Assembly (NCBI RefSeq): GCF_018100795.1
Contig: NZ_JAGJDY010000007.1
Location: 224,779-288,778 of the forward strand
From: Alteromonas sp. MMG017
GTDB taxonomy: Bacteria; Pseudomonadota; Gammaproteobacteria; Enterobacterales; Alteromonadaceae
Direction: 5' to 3'
Length of the DNA stretch: 64,000 nucleotides
Shown: positions 9,257 to 17,198 of the stretch, piece by piece
Position numbering within the stretch: the first letter of the stretch is position 1
How the letters are laid out: each line of letters opens with the position of its first letter
Translations under genes and position numbers: made by a program
The notes under the pieces: generated by a model
Told to the model about the DNA's origin: nothing
What the model saw: the letters and a program-made list of their open reading frames with translations, nothing else
The model's database searches: none

Positions 9257-10750
9257 TTACTCTTCATTGAACCAAACGATATTACGTGCTGCCATAATCA
9301 GCGCACCCGCAGTTGCTTCGTCTAGTTCATCAATATCACTAATTTCATCTGTGCCCTGCTCGGCCAGTTCTTCAAGGTCGGTAATGCCGCGGCTGGCCAA
9401 CACATAGGCCACGTGCTTACTCATTCCTTCAAGGCCTAGTAAGGCTTCGGTAGGCTCTGCGCCTTCAAGCGATTCTTCGTTTGCTAATGCACGGGTCGTA
9501 AGGAATGCACGTGCACGATTACGCAATTCTTCAACGGTATCTTCATCAAGTCCGTCAATGGCAAGAAGCTCGCTTGCTGGCACGTATGCCACTTCTTCCA
9601 ATGTGGTGAAACCTTCATCAACCAACATAGCAGCAAACTCTTCGTCTACATCTAAGCCAGCGGTAAAGATGTTCAACACTTTCGCGTTTTCTTCTTCATG
9701 TTTCTTGTTCAGATCTTCTACTGTCATCACGTTCAATTCCCAACCAGTTAACTGGCTAGCAAGGCGAACGTTTTGACCGCTACGACCGATTGCCTGAGCA
9801 AGGTTGTCAGCTTCTACGGCTACATCCATCATGTGACTGTCTTCGTCCACAACAATAGAGGCAACTTCTGCAGGGGCCATGGCGTTAATAACAAACTGTG
9901 CAGAGTTTTCATCCCACAATACGATATCAACACGCTCACCACCCAATTCGCCCGATACTGCTTGTACGCGTGAACCACGCATACCAACACACGCACCAAC
10001 TGGATCTAAGCGTTTGTCGTTAGTTTTAACGGCAATTTTTGCACGGGAACCCGGATCACGGGCCGCCGCTTTAATTTCTAGTGTTTCTTCAGCAATTTCT
10101 GGTACTTCAAGTCTGAATAGCTCTACAAGCATGTCAGGGTGAGTACGGCTGATAAACAATTGAGCGCCACGTGCTTCAGGGCGAATTACATAAAGTAAGC
10201 CGCGAACACGGTCGCCTGGTCTGAACGTTTCACGAGGAAGCATATCGTCACGGTAGATAACACCCTCGGCGTTATTACCTAAATCGATGATAATGTTGTC
10301 GCGGTTTACTTTCTTAACCGTACCGGTTACCAACTCGCCGACTTTATCTTCGTATTCTGCAATCATTTGCGCGCGTTCAGCTTCACGTACTTTTTGTACG
10401 ATAACTTGTTTCGCGGTCTGCGTAGTTATGCGGTCAAATTTGATAGATTCAATCTGATCTTCCACATAATCGCCTAATTGAAGCTCAGGCTCTTCTACTT
10501 GTGCAGCAGAAAGGGTGATTTCTGCAAACGGGTTCTCTTGTTCCTGATCATCAGGAATAATTAACCAACGACGGAATGTGTCGAAGTCGCCAGAGGTTCT
10601 GTCGATACTTACTCGTACTTCAATATCGCCTTCATTTTTCTTTTTGGTGGCACTGGCTATTGCAAATTCCAGCGCTTCAAAAATCTTCTCTCTAGGCACT
10701 TGTTTTTCATTTGAAACGGCTTCCGCCACTAACAAAATTTCTTTATTCAT
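9257..10750 (-). CDS. nusA: Transcription termination/antitermination protein NusA
   Basis: 497 residues from ATG at 10750 (MNKEILLV), matching E. coli NusA at the N-terminus; a TTG five codons upstream lies beyond the TGAGG ribosome binding site and is rejected. Domains in order: NTD binding RNA polymerase (1-125), S1 (about 135-200), KH1 and KH2 (about 230-345, with [13 protein letters not shown] and [12 protein letters not shown]), then two acidic AR repeats (about 365-495). It controls pausing, termination and antitermination. It lies 45 bases after rimP. Confidence 0.98.
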   Translation of the reverse strand: MNKEILLVAEAVSNEKQVPREKIFEALEFAIASATKKKNEGDIEVRVSIDRTSGDFDTFRRWLIIPDDQEQENPFAEITLSAAQVEEPELQLGDYVEDQIESIKFDRITTQTAKQVIVQKVREAERAQMIAEYEDKVGELVTGTVKKVNRDNIIIDLGNNAEGVIYRDDMLPRETFRPGDRVRGLLYVIRPEARGAQLFISRTHPDMLVELFRLEVPEIAEETLEIKAAARDPGSRAKIAVKTNDKRLDPVGACVGMRGSRVQAVSGELGGERVDIVLWDENSAQFVINAMAPAEVASIVVDEDSHMMDVAVEADNLAQAIGRSGQNVRLASQLTGWELNVMTVEDLNKKHEEENAKVLNIFTAGLDVDEEFAAMLVDEGFTTLEEVAYVPASELLAIDGLDEDTVEELRNRARAFLTTRALANEESLEGAEPTEALLGLEGMSKHVAYVLASRGITDLEELAEQGTDEISDIDELDEATAGALIMAARNIVWFNEE

Positions 10751-10795
10751 TTTAGCCTCACTCAAGCTTTCGTCGATGAAAGCATTGCTGTTCCG

Positions 10796-11254
10796 TTATT
10801 CGAATGTGGGAACAACGTTACCTTTTTCGATATTCGCCACAGCTAACTGGAACTGCTGGCCATCCACTTCAATACTGACTACGCCATTGTCGCAAGCCAA
10901 TACTTTGCCTTTAAAGTTACGTCTGTCGTCCATCGGCATAGATAAACGAACCTGAACTACTTCACCTACTGAATCAACATAATGCTTCTCTTTGAAAAGC
11001 GGTCTATCCATACCTGGTGAAGATACTTCTAGGTTGTACTCTGTGCTAATTGGATCTTCAACATCCAATATCGCACTCACTTGATGACTTACATCTGCAC
11101 AATTATCTACGGAGATACCGTTTTCATGATCAATAAAAACGCGAAGAATTGAATGTTTCCCCGCTCGTACAAATTCGATCCCAACCAATTCAAACCCCAA
11201 AGCTTCTACGCCTGGGTTAAGCATTTCGGTTAGTTTCTCTTCAAGTTTTGCCAA
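10796..11254 (-). CDS. rimP: Ribosome maturation factor RimP
   Basis: 152 residues from a TTG start at 11254, preceded at 6 bases by GGAGG; the E. coli protein starts at the matching place. Upstream in-frame codons would add residues not seen in the family. The core carries ALGFELVGIEF and the LEVSSPGMDRPLF motif. It is needed for late 30S assembly. It is the first gene of the operon after a ~250-base leader. Confidence 0.96.
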   Translation of the reverse strand: MAKLEEKLTEMLNPGVEALGFELVGIEFVRAGKHSILRVFIDHENGISVDNCADVSHQVSAILDVEDPISTEYNLEVSSPGMDRPLFKEKHYVDSVGEVVQVRLSMPMDDRRNFKGKVLACDNGVVSIEVDGQQFQLAVANIEKGNVVPTFE

Positions 11255-11504
11255 TGCAAACCTCCAAAAACGAAAAAAGGGCCTTAAGCCCACCTGTCAT
11301 CACCTAGCTCAGCTAGGCTGACTCCAGGGTCTAATACAACAAAAAGCCCCGGACTAGCGGGGCTTTTATTAAAATTCTGAACCCATATCTGTCGAAAAGA
11401 CAAATGCAAACACATGGGTAAAAAACACCGGTAGGTGATAGTTTGCTGAGAATGGAAGCGTTACTTTCCTGAACACTGAGGGAGCCCGCTACCATCACTT
11501 AATG
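11255..11504 (-). ncRNA. rimP operon leader with attenuator hairpin
   Basis: From the predicted start site near 11503 to rimP lie about 250 untranslated bases. They contain a strong hairpin on the minus strand, AAAAGCCCCG then a short loop then CGGGGCTTTTT (11341-11367), which is a classic intrinsic terminator placed before the first gene. A rimP leader of this kind is a described gammaproteobacterial element (Rfam rimP). The other pairing that would prevent termination was not resolved by eye. Confidence 0.65.
11341..11367 (-). terminator. Attenuator-type terminator in rimP leader
   Basis: Stem AAAAGCCCC/GGGGCTTTT with a short loop and T run on both strands, about 90 bases upstream of the rimP start. 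Placed inside the leader of the operon it must be partly read through for rimP-nusA-infB to be expressed. Confidence 0.8.
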
Positions 11505-11509
11505 AGCGC

Positions 11510-11538
11510 ATTATACTGATTGGCGCCACATTAAGCAA
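11510..11538 (-). promoter_or_regulatory. Promoter of the rimP-nusA-infB operon
   Basis: Minus strand TTGCTT (11533-11538), 17-base spacer, perfect TATAAT (11510-11515), then GCGC. The start site would fall near 11503. Confidence 0.8.
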
Positions 11539-11598
11539 CAGCACTCGACTATTAGTTGTTAGCCCATGCTTTATAGCACAGGCTCTATTAGTCTTTGA

Positions 11599-12594
11599 CT
11601 AGTCTTCGTCTTTCCACTTTTCTTTTATTTCTAATATCTGAGGTAATTTTGCCATCAACAAATCAATTAGCGCCGGATCGAAATGCTTGCCCTTCTGACT
11701 TTCCATAAAGGCTAATGTTTTGTCTACGCTCCACGGCTCTTTGTAAGGCCGTTTGCTGGTAAGCGCATCGAATACATCTGCTACAGCACAAATTCTCCCC
11801 TCAATAGGAATATCTTCTCCCGCTAGCCCGTTGGGGTATCCAGTGCCATCCCATTTTTCATGGTGGGTAAGTGACACCGACTTTGCAATCACTAACAGCG
11901 CAGAATCGCATTCACCTAAAATTTCTGCACCAATTTCAGGGTGAGTTTTCATAATTGCAAACTCTTCGTCTGTCAGTTTACCTGGCTTCAACATGATGCT
12001 ATCAGAAATGCCGATTTTACCAATATCGTGCATAGGCGCTGCGTGGAGCAATATTTCAGCTTGTTCATCGCTAAACCCGTATGCTAGCGCCAACTCTTTT
12101 GAGTAATGACTCATACGCAATACGTGCATGCCAGTTTCGTTATCTTTGTACTCGGCTGCGCGCCCTAAGCGCTGAACCACTTGCAATCGAGTACGCATTA
12201 GTTCATCAGACTGCACTAACGACAAGTGGGTTTTTACTCTGGCTTTTACCACCGGTGGTGAGATGGGTTTAGTAATATAATCTACTGCACCAGCCTCGAA
12301 ACCTTCTGCTTCATCATGCTCATCATTTAATGCGGTAACGAATATAACAGGAATGTGGCGTGTATCTTCTCGGCCTTTTAATATTCTGCAGACTTCGAAG
12401 CCGGTCAGCCCAGGCATCATGATATCTAGCAAAATAAGCTGGGGTTGACGTTCCGTCGTTATTCTTATGGCCTCTTCACCATTTTTAGCAAAAATGAGTT
12501 GGTAGTCCACAGCTAACAACTGCTTCAAGACTCTTAAATTTACTGGCTCGTCGTCAACGAGTAATAAAGTAGGCTTCTCAATTTGTCTTAACAT
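11599..12594 (-). CDS. Response regulator with HD-GYP c-di-GMP phosphodiesterase domain
   Basis: 331 residues, RpfG-type. Receiver domain at 7-125 with Asp14-Asp15, phosphoacceptor Asp57 (LLDIMMPG) and Lys109. HD-GYP domain at about 135-325: HD pair at 189-190 (MHDIGKIG) and HHEKWDGTGYP at 244-254 are intact, so it should hydrolyse c-di-GMP. Its ATG overlaps the stop of the hybrid kinase gene by one base (TAATG), which makes that kinase the obvious phosphodonor. Confidence 0.95.
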   Translation of the reverse strand: MLRQIEKPTLLLVDDEPVNLRVLKQLLAVDYQLIFAKNGEEAIRITTERQPQLILLDIMMPGLTGFEVCRILKGREDTRHIPVIFVTALNDEHDEAEGFEAGAVDYITKPISPPVVKARVKTHLSLVQSDELMRTRLQVVQRLGRAAEYKDNETGMHVLRMSHYSKELALAYGFSDEQAEILLHAAPMHDIGKIGISDSIMLKPGKLTDEEFAIMKTHPEIGAEILGECDSALLVIAKSVSLTHHEKWDGTGYPNGLAGEDIPIEGRICAVADVFDALTSKRPYKEPWSVDKTLAFMESQKGKHFDPALIDLLMAKLPQILEIKEKWKDED

Positions 12595-15500
12595 TATTGC
12601 GTTTCAATCTCTCTGGCCAAAGTATCAATAAGCTCAACGAGCTGCGCTTCGGCACGATCGAACTCAAAATCATCAACATCCATGATAATGGAGGCTATGA
12701 CTTCTTTGTATTCGCCGCTAGCAAGCGTCTTTACTTCTTGTAATTCATTTTCATCAAGCATGTTCTGCTCAACACTGCGTTTCAATTTAGTGAGGTGTGC
12801 TAACAACACAGCATAGTCGACGTTTTGCTTAACCTGCACCGCTTCTGCCTCAGTGGTGCCTTGCAACCACGTAATCACTTCATTAAATGACTTTTTAAGT
12901 AGCTGTACTGAGGAAATATCTAATTCGCCAGCATGTGCATTTTTCTCAATATCTCGGCAAACTGACATCAGAGGGTTTAAACATAGGTTTCCAGCAACGC
13001 CTTTAATCCCGTGAGCCAGTGATGCTGTTTTTGCTGCGTCGTTATCTAGAATTGCTGTGGTTATCTGCGCTATTTTACTTTCGTTTTCACGGGTAAATCG
13101 CGCCACTTCATTGTGGTGAGTTTGCGCATCGCCCCAAAGCATAATTGCCCGATTAACGTCTACCACTTTACTTGATTTTAGTTGCTCTGCTTTGTCATCA
13201 TTAACGATGAGTGTTGCTGACTCATCAATTTCCTTGCCCAGCACTCGCGCCATTTCTCGGGTAAGCACCGGGTAATCAATAGGCTTATTGGCAAATCCGT
13301 CCATACCCGCATCAGTTGCGGCATGTCTATCCTGAACTAGTACACTGGCGGTTAATGCAATAATTGGCAGTGGCGGTAAATTATTAAGCGCTTCGTATTT
13401 TCGTCTTTGCACAGATGCTTCAAGGCCATCTAACACCGGCATTTGTAAATCCATCAATACCAACTCAATACCAGGCAACTTCATTTTTTCTAGCGCTTCT
13501 TTTCCATCTCGCGCCACTTCAACGGTATGCCCTGAACGCACCAGTAATAAAGATAGCAAATCTATATTTTGAGCTATATCGTCAACAATAAGAATATGCA
13601 TTGAAGGCAACTGAACCGGCTTACCTTCTTCCACTGCCCTAGGCGCTATAGCTGGCACCAATGGCAGCCGGAAGGTAAACGTACTGCCTTTACCAAGTTC
13701 ACTTTGCGCACATATGTTTCCGCCCATTAACTCAACAAGCTGTTTCGATATGGTTGTACCTAACCCTGTTCCGCCATACTTTCTGCTCATTGATGCATCA
13801 GCTTGAGCGAAAGCATCGAATACTCGATTAACCTGTTCGCTATTCATGCCAATACCCGAATCCTTTACTTTAAAATAAACAAATGAGCCATCGCTGGAGA
13901 CTTGTAACACGACACTTCCATCGCCGGTGAACTTGACCGCATTACCAATTAAGTTATTAAGTACTTGCCTGATACGTTCTGGAACCCCATTGTAAGCCTC
14001 GCGGACTTCGCTGCCCACTTGTACTTCTAAGGTAATTTTTTTGCGTTTAGCCTCTAACCAAAATGTTGAGACAACCGTATCAACTTCATCACGAATGATG
14101 AAGTCGCGATAATCTAAATCGAGTTTGCCTTTATCTAACTTAGCGCTATCAAGAATATCGTTTAATAGATGCAGCAGTGAACGTGCTGAACGATTCACCG
14201 TGGTAAGGTGCCCATGCTGTTCTGGCGGCATTTTTTCCGCAAGCATTAAATCACTGAACCCAATAATGGCATTCATTGGTGTTCTTATTTCATGGCTCAT
14301 ATTGGCAAGGAAGTTGGTGCGAGCTGCTGCAGCTTGCTCGGCTATATTTTTTGCCGTCTTAAGCTCCTCTTCCATTTCCCGGCGCGCCGTTATATCTGAA
14401 ATAAAGCCGTCTAAATAGGCAATATCACCATTTTCATCGAAAATATGAACACCATGTTCTGTAACCCATCGGACATCACCAGACTTGGTAATAATCCGAT
14501 ACTCAATACTGAACATTTTATTATCAGCTACTTCATCTGTTATTCGCTGTACATCATCGGGGTGGCATAGCGAACCAAAAGTAACTTTAGGGTTTGGCAG
14601 AATAAAGTCATCTGCGGGATACCCGGTAATTTCGCAGACTGCGTCACTAATAAATACCATGGGCCAATCTGGTTCATTCAAACATCGGTAGGCCATACCT
14701 GGGATATTAGAAATAAAGCTTCTAAACTTGGCCTCGCTTTCGCGAAGCGCATCTTCTATAGCCTTGCGTTTTCTTAAATCTGAGAAAAAACCAACAAAGA
14801 GTGCTTTTCCATCTAACTTGGTATACCCAATGCCTAGTTGAACTGGAATAAACTCACCGCCCTTGGCAACGATGGTTACCTCACGGCTGGTACCAATTAT
14901 TTGTTCCGTTGGCACTACCCGTTGTTGTAAAAAATCTTGGCCGTACATGGATTTTTTATCGGCCGGTGCCAGTATTGTACCTGGTTGACCAATAAGCTCT
15001 TCTGGTAAATACCCTGTTACGGCAGTGACAGCGGGATTAGCGGTTCGGATAATGCCTGTACTATCAACTGTTATAATGGCATCTACTGCTGTATCGGTAA
15101 TGGCGCGCTGAACCTTCTCACTTTCTATAGCCCGGGAACTCACGTCTTTGTATTTGAACAACAGACTAATACCCAACACGATAGCTATAAGCGTGACCGT
15201 TACCATTGCAATAGATAACGCAAGGTAAACAGATATTTCAGATGGTTGGGAGGTAAACTCCATGCCAGGCGGCATAACAAATCTAGCCGCAAACATTCCT
15301 GTGTAATGCATACCGGCAATGGCAAGCCCCATAACTAAACTTGCTACAAAGGCGTCCCTACCCATTTTCGACTGTTTGCCACTCACAGCGCTAAGACCAA
15401 ACTTTATCCAAAGGGCCAGCATCGCTAAGCACACAGCGACAATAATGGAGAGTATAAATAATGCGGGGTTATAACGAAGTAATGGCGACATTTCCATAGC

Positions 15501-15923
15501 CGCCATGCCACTGTAATGCATGGTTCCAATGCCTGATCCCACTAACACGCCGCCAACTAATATTTCGGTAAATGAAATTGTAGGCTTTGTCATAAGGTAG
15601 AGCGCAACCCATGCCGCCGCTATCCCAGGTACCGATGACGCCAACGTTATGCCGACATCGTATGAAACAGCAGTACAAAGCTCAAACGCAAGCATTCCTA
15701 AAAAATGCATGGCCCAAATTCCACCGCCCATGGCAACACTACCGGCAGTGAGCAACGAATACTTTCTAAGTTTATTGGTGGAAACAGACGCCTGACTGGC
15801 TACGTTAAATGCCATAAATGACGCAAAAATGGCAATCGTTAATGACAGTGCTACCAAGCCAAAATCATAACTTCCGTCAAGCAAGGTGACCTCTTGCCCT
15901 ATCGTAAAATATTCTTGAATCAT
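12594..15923 (-). CDS. MHYT-domain hybrid sensor histidine kinase with receiver and HPt
   Basis: 1109 residues from ATG at 15923; a TTG three codons earlier is possible. Domains in order: MHYT membrane sensor with seven segments and motifs MHFLGM (~75), MHYSGM (~138), MHYTGM (~208); PAS (~275-390) and PAS-PAC (~400-520); HisKA with SHEIRTPMN (His ~544); HATPase with DSGIGM; receiver with Asp ~825 (VLMDLQMPV); C-terminal HPt with AHGIKG (His ~971). This is a full phosphorelay in one inner-membrane protein. MHYT has been proposed to sense gases such as O2, CO or NO through metal ligands. It overlaps the HD-GYP regulator gene by one base. Confidence 0.95.
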   Translation of the reverse strand: MIQEYFTIGQEVTLLDGSYDFGLVALSLTIAIFASFMAFNVASQASVSTNKLRKYSLLTAGSVAMGGGIWAMHFLGMLAFELCTAVSYDVGITLASSVPGIAAAWVALYLMTKPTISFTEILVGGVLVGSGIGTMHYSGMAAMEMSPLLRYNPALFILSIIVAVCLAMLALWIKFGLSAVSGKQSKMGRDAFVASLVMGLAIAGMHYTGMFAARFVMPPGMEFTSQPSEISVYLALSIAMVTVTLIAIVLGISLLFKYKDVSSRAIESEKVQRAITDTAVDAIITVDSTGIIRTANPAVTAVTGYLPEELIGQPGTILAPADKKSMYGQDFLQQRVVPTEQIIGTSREVTIVAKGGEFIPVQLGIGYTKLDGKALFVGFFSDLRKRKAIEDALRESEAKFRSFISNIPGMAYRCLNEPDWPMVFISDAVCEITGYPADDFILPNPKVTFGSLCHPDDVQRITDEVADNKMFSIEYRIITKSGDVRWVTEHGVHIFDENGDIAYLDGFISDITARREMEEELKTAKNIAEQAAAARTNFLANMSHEIRTPMNAIIGFSDLMLAEKMPPEQHGHLTTVNRSARSLLHLLNDILDSAKLDKGKLDLDYRDFIIRDEVDTVVSTFWLEAKRKKITLEVQVGSEVREAYNGVPERIRQVLNNLIGNAVKFTGDGSVVLQVSSDGSFVYFKVKDSGIGMNSEQVNRVFDAFAQADASMSRKYGGTGLGTTISKQLVELMGGNICAQSELGKGSTFTFRLPLVPAIAPRAVEEGKPVQLPSMHILIVDDIAQNIDLLSLLLVRSGHTVEVARDGKEALEKMKLPGIELVLMDLQMPVLDGLEASVQRRKYEALNNLPPLPIIALTASVLVQDRHAATDAGMDGFANKPIDYPVLTREMARVLGKEIDESATLIVNDDKAEQLKSSKVVDVNRAIMLWGDAQTHHNEVARFTRENESKIAQITTAILDNDAAKTASLAHGIKGVAGNLCLNPLMSVCRDIEKNAHAGELDISSVQLLKKSFNEVITWLQGTTEAEAVQVKQNVDYAVLLAHLTKLKRSVEQNMLDENELQEVKTLASGEYKEVIASIIMDVDDFEFDRAEAQLVELIDTLAREIETQ

Positions 15924-16262
15924 ACTACCCAACAGCGCGCATTTCGAAGCGAAGGAAATTTAAGAGTTATTAAATATGCCAACGGTATATTTATTCTTTT
16001 TCTAATATTAAGATTACTTTTACCATTTTACGATCGTTTATTAAACACGTTCTGTGAATTAATTTGCCCGCGCGTATGGCCTCAATCTTTTTCTGATGTC
16101 GCGTTTTAGCTTATCAGCGTGAATTGTCACTATCGACATCGCAGAGGTTTAATTGAAACATGGAGGATGTACTTAATGATTAAAAATAGAAGAGCAACAG
16201 AAAATGCGTTTAAAAGGGTGTAGCGTTTAATAAATAACGACATGCACTTATATTTCAGACAC
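15924..16262. other. Intergenic region upstream of hybrid kinase
   Basis: About 340 bases between the kinase start and the tRNA terminator. AT-rich, with no convincing gene. A 15-codon frame preceded by GGAGG near 16160-16230 on the plus strand is too short to support. The kinase promoter should lie here but no clear -35/-10 pair was found. Confidence 0.5.
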
Positions 16263-16263
16263 A

Positions 16264-16290
16264 AAAAACCCCGGCAAAAGCCAGGGTTAT
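16264..16290 (-). terminator. Terminator of the tRNA-fMet pair
   Basis: Minus strand AACCCTGGC, loop TTTT, GCCGGGGTT, then a T run; one G-T pair in the stem. It lies 5 bases after the encoded CCA of the distal tRNA. Confidence 0.85.
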
Positions 16291-16294
16291 AATG

Positions 16295-16371
<77 letters not shown>

Positions 16372-16436
16372 TCTGTACATTTTACTGCTTGCCTCTAAAC
16401 TTAGACAACTCAGTATTTAAATCGTTTAATTTTCTG

Positions 16437-16513
<77 letters not shown>

Positions 16514-16570
16514 CCAGAAAATAACGTTGTTGGCTTGAGGTGTTTGATGTCTCCCTTCAACGTGGGGCGT

Positions 16571-16599
16571 ATTATACATACGCACTTTTGTAACACAAG
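16571..16599 (-). promoter_or_regulatory. Promoter of the tRNA-fMet pair
   Basis: Minus strand CTTGTG (16594-16599), 17-base spacer, TATAAT (16571-16576), followed by ACGCCCC, a GC-rich discriminator expected for a stringently controlled tRNA promoter. Confidence 0.65.
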
Positions 16600-16695
16600 G
16601 ACTTATTACTTAATTATTTCACTTTTCTGACTGCATGCTTCTTTTTTAATCGCAACGTACAATCATCAAACAATTTACGTTTAAAACTTATACTT

Positions 16696-17001
16696 TTACG
16701 GTTTAAAGCTTTCCATTTTTGTTGCCAATTTAAAATCTAATTCACTCAAACCACCCACATCATGGGTTGTTAATTTTACTTCTACACGGTTATAAACATT
16801 AAACCATTCCGGATGATGCTTTAATTTTTCTGCCCAAATCGCAATTTGCGACATCCAACCAAATGCACGAATAAAACTTTTAAAGGTAAATGTCTTTTCA
16901 ATAGCATTATCGCCTAACGCCCAGCGGTCGTTGTCTTCTAAACCTGCATTTAGGGTATCGAGATTTTCTAGAATTTCTTCATTAGTTAGTCGCGTACTCA
17001 T
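16696..17001 (-). CDS. phhB: Pterin-4a-carbinolamine dehydratase
   Basis: 101 residues, normal for the family. The signature is KHHPEW with His62-His63 and the later His80 in [10 protein letters not shown], matching the catalytic histidines. It dehydrates 4a-hydroxytetrahydrobiopterin, recycling the cofactor of phenylalanine hydroxylase, and can coactivate in some hosts. No phenylalanine hydroxylase gene is in the window. ATG preceded by GGAGGC. Confidence 0.92.
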   Translation of the reverse strand: MSTRLTNEEILENLDTLNAGLEDNDRWALGDNAIEKTFTFKSFIRAFGWMSQIAIWAEKLKHHPEWFNVYNRVEVKLTTHDVGGLSELDFKLATKMESFKP

Positions 17002-17115
17002 ATAAGCCTCCTTCGCATGAAGTAAGCAATGTAAACAATACGCATCATGATTTCAGCTTTTTAGGTAAGAAAGCCTAGGAGAAGGCATATAAATGTTGGC
17101 GAGAAATCTTTACAT

Positions 17116-17175
17116 AAAAAAGCGGCCTATGGGAATGCACATTATTATGAGCATGCAACATAGGCCGCTAGTGTT
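17116..17175. terminator. Bidirectional terminator
   Basis: AGCGGCCTATG (17121-17131) pairs perfectly with CATAGGCCGCT (17159-17169), with six T on the minus strand and six T on the plus strand beyond the stem. It ends the TonB-dependent receptor transcript on the minus strand. Confidence 0.85.
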
Positions 17176-17198
17176 TTTTAGGTTAAGAAGATTGAGTT

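Noticed and set aside
16159..16225. Possible 15-codon peptide with GGAGG upstream
   Set aside because: Too short, no conservation evidence, and spacing to the second ATG is poor.
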